Source: Buchnera aphidicola (Cinara curtihirsuta) (GTDB taxonomy: Bacteria; Pseudomonadota; Gammaproteobacteria; Enterobacterales; Enterobacteriaceae). Taken from it: a stretch of 64,000 bases of DNA. The stretch spans positions 369,210 through 433,209 of the forward strand of contig NZ_LR217700.1 of the NCBI RefSeq assembly GCF_900698895.1, read 5' to 3'. Made by a program: the position numbers and the translations under genes. This document shows positions 40,442-49,725 of this stretch, in pieces. Below the pieces are notes generated by a model, which saw nothing but the letters and a program-made list of their open reading frames with translations, had not been told where the DNA came from and ran no database searches. Position 1 is the first letter of the stretch; every line of letters begins with the position of its first letter.

Positions 40442-42082
40442 TTAAAAATTATTCCATTTCTTGTACATTTTAAATAATCCAATAGTAGAACTGTCATATT
40501 TTTTCTGAATATTATTACAAAATAAATCGTGATATATATCTTTTGCTACAGATTTTCCTAATTCTACACCCCATTGATCAAAACTAAATATGTTTAAAAT
40601 AATACCTTGAACAAAAATCTTATGTTCATATAATGAAATTAAAGAACCTAAAGAATATGGAGTAATTTTTTTTAAAATAATAGAATTGCTCGGTTTATTA
40701 CCACTACAACATTTATAAAATGTATTTTTATTTTTAATAAAATTGTTTGATATTTTATTTTCATTAATATAAAAATCATTACCAAAAGCTAAAGATTGAG
40801 TCTGCGCTAAAAAATTTGATAATAATTTTTTATGATGATTATTAATAGGATTATGACTAATAGAAGGAATAATAAAATCACACGGTACTAAATTTGTTCC
40901 TTGATGCAATAATTGAAAAAAGGAATGTTGACTATTCGTACCAGATTGACCCCAAATAATTGGACTAGTATTCCAAGTAACTAAATTTCCATTTCGATCT
41001 ATAGATTTACCGTTAGATTCCATAAAACTTTGTTGTAAATAATCAGGAAAAACATGCATATACTCATCATAAGGAAAAATTGCCTCTGTTTCTGTATAAA
41101 AAAAATTTGTGTACCAAATACTTATTAGAGCTAATATCACAGGAATATTAGTAGATAATTTTTCATTCAAGAAATGTTGATCCATGACATATGCGCCATA
41201 TAATAACAATTCAAAATTTTTAAATCCTATTGATAAAGCAATAGATAAACCAGCAGCAGACCATAAAGAATAACGACCCCCAACCCAATCCCAAAATTTA
41301 AAAATATTTTTTTTATAAATACCAAAATTTAATGCAGCATTAGTATTTTCACATAAAGCAAAACAATGCTTAGAAAAATAATTAATAGAATTGGTTTTAA
41401 AAAAAAATTGATCTTTTAAATAATTAGCATTACTAATAGTTTCATCAGTAGAAAATGATTTAGAAGCTATTAAAAAAATAGTTGTTTCTAAATTAACTTT
41501 TTTTAATACTTCAATAATATTAGTTCCATCAATATTAGATACATAATGAATATTTAAATGATTTTTATAAGCTTTCAAAGATTCAGTAACCATATAAGGA
41601 CCTAAGTGTGATCCACCAATACCAATATTTACAATATCTGATATACTTTTTCCAGTATACCCTTTCCAGATACCTTTAATTATTTTATTAGAAAAATTTT
41701 TTATTTTTTTTAATTCTTTTTTTACAGAAAACATAATATCTGAATTATTAACAATAATTTTTTTATTTAATTTATTACGTAGAGCGATATGTAAAACTGA
41801 TCTATTTTCAGTTTTATTAATTAACTTTCCTAAAAACATATTTTTTATAGCCTCACTTAAATCACATTCTTTAGCAAGATCTAATAATAATTGTAAAGTT
41901 TTTTTAGTAATACGATTTTTAGAAAAATCTACTAAAATTTCATTATTAAAAATAATAGAATAATTTGTAAATCTATTTTTATCTAAACTAAATAAATCTT
42001 TAATATGAATATTTTTAATATCAAAAAAATGATTGTGTAATTGTTTCCACGCATTAGTCTTTGTTGGATTAATATTTTTCAT
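40442..42082 (-). CDS. pgi: Glucose-6-phosphate isomerase
   Basis: Interconverts glucose 6-phosphate and fructose 6-phosphate. MKNINPTKTNAWKQLHNHF at the start equals the E. coli N-terminus; GIGGSHLGPYMV near 150, VGGRYSLWSAAGLS near 270, the EWxxG-related FMESNGKS near 345 and GNKPSNSI near 460 are present. I choose the ATG at 42082, which has AAAAGG upstream and gives 546 residues (E. coli 549), over a longer frame starting 12 codons earlier. Confidence 0.97.
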   Translation of the reverse strand: MKNINPTKTNAWKQLHNHFFDIKNIHIKDLFSLDKNRFTNYSIIFNNEILVDFSKNRITKKTLQLLLDLAKECDLSEAIKNMFLGKLINKTENRSVLHIALRNKLNKKIIVNNSDIMFSVKKELKKIKNFSNKIIKGIWKGYTGKSISDIVNIGIGGSHLGPYMVTESLKAYKNHLNIHYVSNIDGTNIIEVLKKVNLETTIFLIASKSFSTDETISNANYLKDQFFFKTNSINYFSKHCFALCENTNAALNFGIYKKNIFKFWDWVGGRYSLWSAAGLSIALSIGFKNFELLLYGAYVMDQHFLNEKLSTNIPVILALISIWYTNFFYTETEAIFPYDEYMHVFPDYLQQSFMESNGKSIDRNGNLVTWNTSPIIWGQSGTNSQHSFFQLLHQGTNLVPCDFIIPSISHNPINNHHKKLLSNFLAQTQSLAFGNDFYINENKISNNFIKNKNTFYKCCSGNKPSNSIILKKITPYSLGSLISLYEHKIFVQGIILNIFSFDQWGVELGKSVAKDIYHDLFCNNIQKKYDSSTIGLFKMYKKWNNF

Positions 42083-42290
42083 ATATAACCTTTTTATTGA
42101 AATAACTTCACAAAACAATGAAAATTCATTACCATATATAAAAATGCATTAAAAAAATATTTCTATTAACTTGAAACAAAATAATAAAATTTTTCACATA
42201 AAAACATATAAATATAATATAATTATAAATTAATAAAAATAATAAATTTCTTTAAAAAAATTTTTATATAAATAATATTTTAAATAATTC

Positions 42291-42319
42291 TTGCAAAAAA
42301 AAAATAATTTTTATATAAT
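42291..42319 (+). promoter_or_regulatory. Promoter of tRNA-Gly
   Basis: TTGCAA (42291-42296), a 17-base spacer and a perfect TATAAT (42314-42319) lie 18 bases before the tRNA. Confidence 0.7.
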
Positions 42320-42337
42320 CAAGAATGATAATTTATC

Positions 42338-42410
42338 GCGGGAATAGCTCAGTCGGTAGAGCACAACCTTGCCAAGGTTGCGGTCACGAGTTCAAATCTC
42401 GTTTCCCGCT
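42338..42410 (+). tRNA. tRNA-Gly (anticodon GCC)
   Basis: Acceptor arms GCGGGAA and TTCCCGC pair; the anticodon stem ACCTT with AAGGT closes a loop TGCCA giving GCC; the T loop is TTCAAAT. Closely similar to E. coli tRNA-Gly(GCC) with its usual discriminator T. Confidence 0.97.
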
Positions 42411-42627
42411 TAAAATTGTTAATTTTAACTATTCTTAAAAATTAAAATAAAAAAATTTTTTTATATTACATTTTTTTAAAATAATTTTATTGTTAATATA
42501 ATCCCTTATTATACAATTTAATTTAATAAAAATTATTATAATTAAAAAATTATAAACAAAATAAATAATACAAAAATATAATTTTTATATTTTAAAAAAA
42601 ATATTATTTTATAAAAAAAATAATCCT

Positions 42628-42840
42628 TTATTTTATTTCCAAAAAATTAAAACGTTTTTGAAATCTTTTTATTCTCCCTTTATTATTTGTGGTTCTCTGT
42701 TTTCCTGTATAAAAAGGATGACACTGTGAACATAAATCAAGCAACATATCACTATTTTTAGTAGAAAAAATAGGAATTTTATATCCACACGAACAGATTG
42801 CAAAAATTTTTTTATATTCTGGATGAATATTTTTTTTCAT
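42628..42840 (-). CDS. rpmE: 50S ribosomal protein L31 (zinc type)
   Basis: Small bridge protein of the 50S. Cys16, Cys18, Cys37 and Cys40 in CSC and CSQCHPFYTGKQ form the zinc site. It has 70 residues, as in E. coli. It is divergent from hslV across a 237-base region. Confidence 0.97.
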   Translation of the reverse strand: MKKNIHPEYKKIFAICSCGYKIPIFSTKNSDMLLDLCSQCHPFYTGKQRTTNNKGRIKRFQKRFNFLEIK

Positions 42841-43077
42841 AATATATTCTCTATATAAAGTATACTAATACCAATAATATTAGAAATAATAATTTCTATT
42901 CTTATACTAAATTTTATTATAATAATTTTTATTTTTAATAAAAACTATACATATAGTATATGTAATATTTTTTAAAATCAATATTTAATTGTACAAAAAT
43001 ATACATACTAAAAATAAAAAATATATTCTTAAAAATTAAGATATATATAATTATTAAAATAAGAGAATCTATTAATT

Positions 43078-43608
43078 ATGACTACTATATTAAGTGTTCG
43101 AGTGCAGGGAAAAGTAGCAATAGGTGGAGATGGACAAGCTACTTTTGGACATACTATTATGAAAAGTAATGTAAAAAAAGTTCGTTTAATTTATAAAAAT
43201 CAAGTAATCGCAGGTTTTGCTGGAGGAACTGCTGATGCTTTTACATTATTTGAATTATTTGAAAAAAAATTAGAAAAATATCAAGGACAATTACAAAGAT
43301 CTGCAGTAGAATTAGCAAAAGATTGGAGAAATAATAGATTACTAAGAAAACTAGAAGCTTTATTAGCAGTAGCAGATAAAAAAAATTCTTTAATTATAAC
43401 AGGAACCGGAGATGTAATACAACCTGAAAATGATATTATAGCAATTGGTTCTGGGGGACCATTTGCTCAATCAGCAGCTTATGCTTTAATTAAAAATACT
43501 AATTTAAATGCAACTACAATAGTTAAAAAATCCTTAAAAATTGCAGCAAATATTTGTATATATACAAATAAATCATTTACTATACATGAAATACACTCAA
43601 AAAAATAA
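43078..43608 (+). CDS. hslV: ATP-dependent protease subunit HslV
   Basis: Peptidase ring of the HslUV protease. After Met removal the catalytic Thr is exposed at the start TTILSVR, and [16 protein letters not shown] and the [13 protein letters not shown] stretch follow as in the family. It has 176 residues, as in E. coli. The stop is 13 bases before hslU, so the pair is an operon. I find no clear sigma-32 promoter upstream. Confidence 0.98.
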   Translation: MTTILSVRVQGKVAIGGDGQATFGHTIMKSNVKKVRLIYKNQVIAGFAGGTADAFTLFELFEKKLEKYQGQLQRSAVELAKDWRNNRLLRKLEALLAVADKKNSLIITGTGDVIQPENDIIAIGSGGPFAQSAAYALIKNTNLNATTIVKKSLKIAANICIYTNKSFTIHEIHSKK

Positions 43609-43621
43609 TAAGGAAACATGA

Positions 43622-44956
43622 ATGTCCGAAATGACTCCTCAAGCCATTGTAGAAGAATTAAATAAATATATAATTGGACAAGATAATGCTAAACGTGCTG
43701 TTGCTATTGCTTTAAGAAATAGATGGAGAAGAATGCAATTAAATTCAGAATTACGTCATGAAATAACACCCAAAAATATTTTAATGATAGGTCCGACCGG
43801 GGTAGGAAAAACAGAAATTGCACGTAGACTATCTAAACTAGCTAATGCGCCTTTTATAAAAGTAGAAGCAACAAAGTTTACTGAAGTAGGTTATGTAGGA
43901 AAAGAGGTTGATTCTATAATTCGTGATTTAACTGATTTAGCAATAAAAATGATTCGCACACAAAATATTGAAAAAAATAAAGAACAAGCAAAAAAACGTG
44001 CGGAAGAAAAAATTTTAAAAATATTAATACCAGTACCAGATAATCAATGGAATAAAGATAATTCAGTAGAAAAACCAGAAAATACAATAAAAATTTTTCG
44101 TAAAAAACTTCGCGAAGGAAAACTTGATAACAAAGAAATTGAAATACAAGTTTCTTCTACACCTATTGGTATAGAAATAATGTCACCTCCAGGAATGGAA
44201 GAACTAACAAATCAATTACAATCTTTATTTCAAAATTTAGGAGGTAAAAAAAAAAATTTACGTAAATTAAAAATTAAAGATGCAATGAAATTAATAATTG
44301 AAGAAGAAGCAACAAAATTATTAAATTTAGAAGAATTAAAAGAACAAGCTATATATTCAGTAGAACAAAATAGTATTGTTTTTATTGATGAGATTGATAA
44401 AATTTGTAGACATCATTCTTCTTCATCAAACTCTGATGTATCTAGAGAGGGCGTACAAAGAGATCTCTTACCTTTAATAGAAGGATGTACCGTATCTACA
44501 AAACACGGGGCTGTAAAAACTGACCATATCTTATTTATTGCATCAGGAGCTTTTCAAACATCCACTCCTTCTGATTTAATACCAGAATTACAAGGAAGAC
44601 TTCCTATACGAGTAGAGTTAAACGCACTAACAATAGATGATTTTGAAAGAATACTTACAGAACCAAATGCATCAATTACAACACAGTACATTGCTTTAAT
44701 AAAAACAGAAGGAGTAGATATTATTTTTACAAAAAAAGGTATTCGTAAAATAGCAGAAGCTTCATGGAAAATAAATGAATCCATGGAAAATATTGGAGCT
44801 CGTAGATTATATACAGTATTAGAAAAATTAATGGAAGAAATTTCATTTCATTCAAGTGAGCAAGCTGGGAAAAAAATCTATATTGATGAAAATTATGTTA
44901 GTCTACATTTAGATAAACTAGTAGAAAATCAAGATTTAAGTAGATTTATTTTATAA
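43622..44956 (+). CDS. hslU: ATP-dependent protease ATPase subunit HslU
   Basis: AAA+ unfoldase of HslUV. The start [20 protein letters not shown], Walker [13 protein letters not shown] (61-72), the inserted I domain (about 110-240), Walker [11 protein letters not shown] and the C-terminal [13 protein letters not shown] are all present. The final residues DLSRFIL match the tail that docks into HslV. It has 444 residues (E. coli 443). Confidence 0.98.
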   Translation: MSEMTPQAIVEELNKYIIGQDNAKRAVAIALRNRWRRMQLNSELRHEITPKNILMIGPTGVGKTEIARRLSKLANAPFIKVEATKFTEVGYVGKEVDSIIRDLTDLAIKMIRTQNIEKNKEQAKKRAEEKILKILIPVPDNQWNKDNSVEKPENTIKIFRKKLREGKLDNKEIEIQVSSTPIGIEIMSPPGMEELTNQLQSLFQNLGGKKKNLRKLKIKDAMKLIIEEEATKLLNLEELKEQAIYSVEQNSIVFIDEIDKICRHHSSSSNSDVSREGVQRDLLPLIEGCTVSTKHGAVKTDHILFIASGAFQTSTPSDLIPELQGRLPIRVELNALTIDDFERILTEPNASITTQYIALIKTEGVDIIFTKKGIRKIAEASWKINESMENIGARRLYTVLEKLMEEISFHSSEQAGKKIYIDENYVSLHLDKLVENQDLSRFIL

Positions 44957-45000
44957 AAAAATTTAAATATATTTAATTTAAAAAAATATTTTTATTAAAA

Positions 45001-45042
45001 TAATTGCCAATCTTAGACATAGCTGTCTAGGTCAGGCAATTA
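45001..45042. terminator. Two-part hairpin between hslU and zapB
   Basis: Outer arms TAATTGCC (45001-45008) and GGCAATTA (45035-45042) form 8 bp; inside, TAGACA (45014-45019) and TGTCTA (45024-45029) form 6 bp around a 4-base loop. It lies between converging genes and is well above local GC content, so a bidirectional terminator is likely, although no long T run follows on either strand. Confidence 0.65.
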
Positions 45043-45079
45043 TTAACTGCTATTTTATTTAAAAATAATTAAAAATTAA

Positions 45080-45322
45080 TCATTCTAAATGATTAATTTT
45101 TTCTAAAAGAGATCTAATTTTATTCTTCCATTTAATTCTTTCTTCTTGTATAAGAAGATTTTTTTTTTCAATACGCTCTTTTAAAGAATAAACATTTTTT
45201 AATTTTTTCTTTAAATTTTTATTTTTTAATTCTAAATCATTAATTTTTAATTTTAATGACGAGATATAATCTACAGATTCCTGTACTTTTACCTCTAAAT
45301 TAGAAAATACTTCTAAAACCAT
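45080..45322 (-). CDS. zapB: Cell division protein ZapB
   Basis: Small coiled-coil protein that helps organise the Z ring through ZapA. VLEVFSNLEVKVQESVDYISSLK matches the E. coli start SLEVFEKLEAKVQQAID; the rest is heptad-rich coiled coil with many Leu, Lys and Glu. From the ATG at 45322 it has 80 residues (E. coli 81). An ATG five codons upstream is also possible; neither has a strong ribosome site. The neighbours hslU and fpr flank it as in E. coli. Confidence 0.9.
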   Translation of the reverse strand: MVLEVFSNLEVKVQESVDYISSLKLKINDLELKNKNLKKKLKNVYSLKERIEKKNLLIQEERIKWKNKIRSLLEKINHLE

Positions 45323-45337
45323 AACGTTACCATTCAA

Positions 45338-45643
45338 ATATAAAATATATATTGATATAATAAAAAGAATAAGTTATATATTTAAAAAAAAATTTTTATC
45401 TTTAAAAAAGATATAAATTTTTTTAAAAAAAATTTTTATATATATATTATGCATAATATATTTATTAAATATATTTATGTTAGTAATTTTTTAAATAAAT
45501 TTTATAAAATATATATAAAAAATAGTATTTTCTTTATAAAAACAAAATTAATCAAAAAAAATAAATATTTTACGTATATTTAATACAATTAATACTCATA
45601 TAAACAAATTTTTATATAAAACATATTATTGGAATGCTATTTT
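45338..45643. other. 306-base divergent spacer between zapB and fpr
   Basis: Almost pure A and T with no coding signal. It must hold the zapB and fpr promoters, but no hexamer pair stands out from the background. Confidence 0.4.
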
Positions 45644-46390
45644 ATGAATCAATGGTTAGAAGTAGAATTAATAAATATAAAAAAATGGAAAAATAATTTA
45701 TTTACATTGATTATAAAAGCTCCTATTAATTCTTTTATAGCTGGTCAATTTACAAAATTGTCATATATAAACTCAAAAAAAAAAAGAATACAAAGAGCTT
45801 ATTCATTTGTTAATAAACCTAATAATAAAAATTTAGAATTTTATATTCTGTTAATTAATAAAGGAAAACTTACTCCAAAATTATATAATATTTATGATAA
45901 TAAAATTTTTATTAAAAAAAATTCATTTGGTTTTTTTACTTTTTCAGAATTACCAAATAAAGAAAATATTTGGATGATTGCTACCGGCACAGCTTTAGGA
46001 CCATATTGTTCTATACTACAACATGAAAATGTGCTAAGTAAATTTAAAAAAATAATTTTAATTTACGCAGTAAAATATAGTGAAGATTTAAATTATTTAG
46101 AATTATTTAAAAAAATAAAAAAAAAATATAAAAAAAAAATAAAAATAAAAATAATATTAAGTCAAGAAAAAAATAAAAAATATCTGTATGGACGTGTAAC
46201 TAATTTAATTTCTTCAGGAGAATTAGAAAAATCTATACAAGAACCACTAAACAAAAAAAAATCACATGTAATGTTATGCGGAAATCCTAATATGATAAAA
46301 GATACACAAAAAATATTATTTTCATTAAAAAAAATGAGAAAACATTTTCGTAGAAAACCAGGACATATAACAAGTGAAAATTATTGGTAA
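45644..46390 (+). CDS. fpr: Ferredoxin/flavodoxin-NADP+ reductase
   Basis: FAD enzyme passing electrons between NADPH and ferredoxin or flavodoxin. QRAYSFVNKPNN near 50 is the FAD site, WMIATGTALGPYCSIL near 110 the NADP site, and the C-terminal HFRRKPGHITSENYW end matches E. coli. I use the ATG at 45644, with GGA 11 bases upstream, giving 248 residues as in E. coli; an in-frame TTG five codons earlier is less likely. It can reduce Fdx encoded at 61651, which links it to Fe-S assembly. Confidence 0.96.
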   Translation: MNQWLEVELINIKKWKNNLFTLIIKAPINSFIAGQFTKLSYINSKKKRIQRAYSFVNKPNNKNLEFYILLINKGKLTPKLYNIYDNKIFIKKNSFGFFTFSELPNKENIWMIATGTALGPYCSILQHENVLSKFKKIILIYAVKYSEDLNYLELFKKIKKKYKKKIKIKIILSQEKNKKYLYGRVTNLISSGELEKSIQEPLNKKKSHVMLCGNPNMIKDTQKILFSLKKMRKHFRRKPGHITSENYW

Positions 46391-46417
46391 TAATTAATTT
46401 TATAAAAAATCATTTAC

Positions 46418-46457
46418 TTTAGAATTGATTCTCATATGAAAAGGAATCAATTCTAAA
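46418..46457. terminator. Bidirectional terminator after fpr
   Basis: A perfect 13-bp stem TTTAGAATTGATT (46418-46430) with AATCAATTCTAAA (46445-46457), extended by a C-G pair, lies between fpr and the converging unknown gene. Confidence 0.75.
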
Positions 46458-46514
46458 TATATGCAAAAATATATAAATTCTATAAAATTAACAAATAATT
46501 AAAATTTAATATAA

Positions 46515-47408
46515 TTATTGCACAAAAAATGAATATTTCATTTTTGGGTTAGAATCTTTAGTAACAATTACAGAAGCTCTAAGAGCATATTGATTTACTT
46601 GATCTATTTTTTCTGAATAAGAAGGTTGTAGATCTGCCATTTTTGTTACTGCTAATTTATACATACCCGGACCAACATTATCAATTTCATAAGCATAATG
46701 AATATTATAAGATTTTCTGTCTTGAACCTCTGGATAACGTAAAGATAAATTTTTCCATGCCACTTCTAATATTTCAGGGTGTAAATATGTAGAAATTAAT
46801 TGTTGTGATTTATAATCTGTAATAGAAGTTTGAAACTCATTAATTATATCAACAGCATCAAAAGAAGGAATCATTTTTCCATTTAAAAAAACCATTTTAT
46901 CATTTATATTTGTTAAAAATTTTTCTTCTAAAACGCCTGTTTTAATTAATTTTCTAAATGATTCTTGTAATTTTTCTGATTCACGAGTAGTTTTATCTGA
47001 AAAATTAGAAGAATTTAATATATTCCATTTAATATTGTCTTTATTAAACACTTTTAAAAAAATATCTTGAATATTATATTTTACATTTCCATTTTGAGAG
47101 ATATTAAAAAAATCAGATTCACTCACTGGATTATCCAAATATTCTTTACTAGATACAGTATTAACAAAATTAGTATTTTTATCCTGCTCTAATGGCTGAG
47201 TAGTATCTTGATTAGAATAAACTATATTTTTCCTATCATATTCACTTTTAGGGATAACATGCGCCATGTATTCTTGATTAGATGTATTAATAATAGAAAC
47301 ATCAACATCTCTTAAACAGTCATTATGTAATATACGAACATTATCAATTTTTTTTATGATTTTTGAGTTAAGATTAAAATTAGATCTTATTAAAGAAACT
47401 GATGACAT
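46515..47408 (-). CDS. Uncharacterised 297-residue protein
   Basis: I do not recognise this protein. It has an AAGGA ribosome site 11 bases before the ATG and a clean terminator after it. Its composition differs from most neighbours: rich in Ser, Asp, Glu and Asn, with few Lys runs, so it seems to be under real protein-level selection. No signal peptide, membrane segment or common motif is visible. The C-terminal third (from about HPEILEVAWKNLSLRYPEVQDR) looks more ordered, with a beta-rich segment MYKLAVTKMADL and RASVIVTKD. It lies between fpr and dapF. Buchnera genomes carry a few lineage-specific yba open reading frames; this may be one, but I cannot confirm it. Confidence 0.85.
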   Translation of the reverse strand: MSSVSLIRSNFNLNSKIIKKIDNVRILHNDCLRDVDVSIINTSNQEYMAHVIPKSEYDRKNIVYSNQDTTQPLEQDKNTNFVNTVSSKEYLDNPVSESDFFNISQNGNVKYNIQDIFLKVFNKDNIKWNILNSSNFSDKTTRESEKLQESFRKLIKTGVLEEKFLTNINDKMVFLNGKMIPSFDAVDIINEFQTSITDYKSQQLISTYLHPEILEVAWKNLSLRYPEVQDRKSYNIHYAYEIDNVGPGMYKLAVTKMADLQPSYSEKIDQVNQYALRASVIVTKDSNPKMKYSFFVQ

Positions 47409-47851
47409 AATATTTCTGTCCTTTTATATGTATTGAATACGAGATATCAATAAAATTAATTTATAAAAATATTTTTTAAAAAAAATAATTAAAATAATTA
47501 AAATATAAAATTTTAATTATAGAAAATATTTTTTTTATATATATTTAATTTTTAATTAAATATGTTTTTAAAAAAATCTATATTTGATTAAGTATATATT
47601 AAAAATTAATATAATTTTTCTAATATAAAAAAATTTTATATATATTTAAAATTAATTTAAATATTAGTTTATATTGCTTATATACTTCACTATATAAAAA
47701 AAGTCAAACAATAAAATTATTATTTTAATAGAAAATAAAAAATAAAATCAATAAAACTATTGTTTTAATTGATATTTTTTTTAAAAAAAATAAATAAAAA
47801 AAATATCTAAATAATAAAAATTTCTTTAAAAAAATATAATATTAAAATAAA
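47409..47851. other. 443-base gap with a probable dapF terminator
   Basis: No gene seen. At 47747-47773 an 11-bp stem (ATCAAT then AAAAC pairing with GTTTT then ATTGAT, one bulged A) closes a TATT loop, and on the minus strand it is followed by a T-rich run, so it may terminate dapF. The remainder is A and T with no coding bias. Confidence 0.5.
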
Positions 47852-48699
47852 TTAATATGTGATAATTCCATCATAAACATGCACAGCTTCCCCTGACATA
47901 TATAATGAATGTTCTAATATTCCATCCCAAAAAATTTTTAATTTACCTTTTAGTAATTTTACAGTTACAGAATTATATAAAATTTTATTATTAATCCCTA
48001 TAGCAACAGCAGCGCAAGCACCGCTACCACAAGCTTGAGTTTCACCAACGTGTCTTTCATATACTCGTAAAAAAATTTTTCTTTTTGAAATTATCTGCAT
48101 AAATCCAACATTAACTCCCTCAGGAAATAAAAAATACTTTGATATTTTTAACCCAATCTCTTGAACAGGAAAACTATGAATATTTTCTACCTGAATAACA
48201 CAATGAGGGTTACCTAAAGATACAACACTGATTAAATATTTTTTTTTATCAATATAAATATTATAATATAATTGTGTATTTTTTTGTAAAAAAGGAATCT
48301 TTTTAGGTGAAAAAATTGGTTCACCCATATTTATTTTAAAAATATTTTTTACGACATGTTCTAAAAACAAATATCTATTTTTAGTACTAACACAAATTTT
48401 TTTTTTACTGATTTTTCTTTTAAGAAATAAGTAATATGCAATACATCTAGCACCATTTCCACATTGCTCAACTTCTATACCATTTGAATTAAAAATTCTA
48501 TAATGAAAATGAGCTTTTTTAGATGCTGATTTTTGAATTATTAATAACTGATCAAATCCAATACCTAAAAATCTATCTGACCATTTTTTTATTAATTTTG
48601 AAGAAAAAAAAAATTATATTTTGTAGAATCAATTAAAACAAAATCATTTCCTAAACCATGCATTTTAGAAAAAAAAATAGTGTTTTTTTTCAATAACAA
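47852..48699 (-). CDS. dapF: Diaminopimelate epimerase, frame broken at an A10 tract
   Basis: Converts LL- to meso-diaminopimelate for lysine and peptidoglycan. As written, only the last 172 codons form one frame. The upstream part reads SKMHGLGNDFVLID, then a run of 10 A on the plus strand (48604-48613) shifts the frame. With one more base it continues through LGIGFDQLLII and the catalytic CGNGARC to the downstream frame, which holds the second catalytic Cys in TQACGSGACAA. The product would be about 282 residues (E. coli 274). The start is probably TTG at 48699 with GGAG seven bases upstream; another TTG is at 48693. Both catalytic Cys and all other motifs are preserved, so I consider the gene functional if the tract is corrected. 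Confidence 0.88.
48604..48613. other. A10 tract that breaks the dapF frame
   Basis: Ten A on the plus strand near codon 30 of dapF. With 10 the frame meets TAA four codons on; with 11 it stays open to the end of the gene. Confidence 0.85.
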
Positions 48700-48786
48700 A
48701 TTAATTCTCCTTATATAAAAAAAATAAATGTTATAATTAAATTTTAAAATAAATTATTCAATAAAATATTTAAAAATAGGATAAAT

Positions 48787-49128
48787 ATGAATATATTATC
48801 ATTTAATAAAAAATTTAAAAAAACACTATTAATTATAGAAAATATAATAAACAAAAATGAAGAAAAAATAGATATAGACTATATATTTTCAGAAAATATG
48901 ATAAATATAACATTTAAAAATAAAAAAAAAATTATTATTAATTCACAAGAATATTTAAAACAATTATGGATTGCTACCTCAAATCAAGGATACCATTTAA
49001 CATTTAATAAAAATACCTGGAAATGCATTCGCACAAAAAAAAAAATAGCAAATATTTTAGAAAAAGAATTTTTAAATCAAACAAAAAATATAATATATTT
49101 TTCATGTTTAAACAATATTAAAAAATAA
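48787..49128 (+). CDS. cyaY: Frataxin-like protein CyaY
   Basis: Iron-binding regulator of IscS in Fe-S assembly. The frataxin core IDIDYIFSENMINITFKNKKKIIINSQEYLKQLWIATSNQGYHL shows the acidic ridge start and the conserved NSQEYLKQLWIA and GYHL motifs. It has 113 residues (E. coli 106). The acidic ridge is thinner than in E. coli because Lys and Asn replace several acidic residues. It is divergent from dapF, as in E. coli. Confidence 0.92.
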   Translation: MNILSFNKKFKKTLLIIENIINKNEEKIDIDYIFSENMINITFKNKKKIIINSQEYLKQLWIATSNQGYHLTFNKNTWKCIRTKKKIANILEKEFLNQTKNIIYFSCLNNIKK

Positions 49129-49151
49129 AAATATAAACAAATTTATTATAA

Positions 49152-49225
49152 TCGGCGAAAGAGGATTTGAACCTCTGACCCACTGGTCCCAAACCAGTTG
49201 CGCTACCAAACTGCGCTATTCGCCG
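49152..49225 (-). tRNA. tRNA-Pro (anticodon TGG)
   Basis: Acceptor arms CGGCGAA and TTCGCCG pair; the anticodon loop TTTGGGA gives TGG; T loop TTCAAAT; discriminator A. Closely follows E. coli proM. It is the last gene of a leftward tRNA cluster Arg, His, Pro. Confidence 0.97.
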
Positions 49226-49311
49226 ATATTATTTTATAAAAATTTTATTTAATTATTTGAAAAAATTTAATTATATTATTTTTTTAAATAAAATTAAAAA
49301 AATATATTTTG

Positions 49312-49385
49312 GGTGGTCAATGGGGTTTGAACCCATGACCGCTGGAATCACAATCCAGAGCTCTACCTGCTGAGCTATGACCACC
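49312..49385 (-). tRNA. tRNA-His (anticodon GTG)
   Basis: The extra 5' G typical of histidine tRNA is encoded and faces C73. The acceptor arms GTGGTCA and TGACCAC pair, the anticodon loop TTGTGAT gives GTG and the T loop is TTCAAAC. Confidence 0.97.
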
Positions 49386-49415
49386 AAAAAAAAAGAAAAA
49401 TATATAAATAAAAAT

Positions 49416-49490
49416 TGCGTCCGACAGGATTTGAACCTGAAACCTTTACTTTCGGAAAGTAATGCTCCATCCAAACTGAGCTACGGACGC
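49416..49490 (-). tRNA. tRNA-Arg (anticodon CCG)
   Basis: Acceptor arms GCGTCCG and CGGACGC pair; the anticodon stem TTACT with AGTAA holds TTCCGAA, giving CCG. It corresponds to E. coli argX, first gene of argX-hisR-leuT-proM. The codon it reads, CGG, is rare in such an AT-rich genome. Confidence 0.95.
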
Positions 49491-49620
49491 AAAAATATTT
49501 GAAATAAATATAATATAAAAAATAATATTTATTATAAAAATAAATTTTTACTATTTATTAAATTATAGTATATATATACTAATAAAAAAAATCTAGTATT
49601 TTATTTTATTTATTAAATAA

Positions 49621-49652
49621 AATATAATTTTTTTATATAAAAAAATTATATT
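49621..49652. terminator. AT-only hairpin after rho
   Basis: Perfect 14-bp arms (49621-49634 and 49639-49652) around ATAT, 70 bases after the rho stop. It contains no G or C, so its stability is modest and chance cannot be excluded. Confidence 0.35.
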
Positions 49653-49725
49653 TAATATAAGTTAACTTTAAATTTAAAAAAAAATTAATTAAATTAAATA
49701 TAAGGAATAATATTTATAAAAAATA

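Noticed and set aside
47423-47450. TTGATA-16-TATAAA promoter just before the unknown gene at 46515-47408
   Set aside because: The start site would fall after the AAGGA ribosome site, leaving the mRNA without it; probably chance in AT-rich DNA.
49271-49474. 67-codon minus-strand frame across the tRNA cluster
   Set aside because: It runs through tRNA-His and into tRNA-Arg, whose structures explain the sequence.
49566-49581. Perfect 16-base palindrome TAGTATATATATACTA upstream of tRNA-Arg as an operator
   Set aside because: It is alternating TA sequence, expected by chance in this composition, with no second copy that I noticed.
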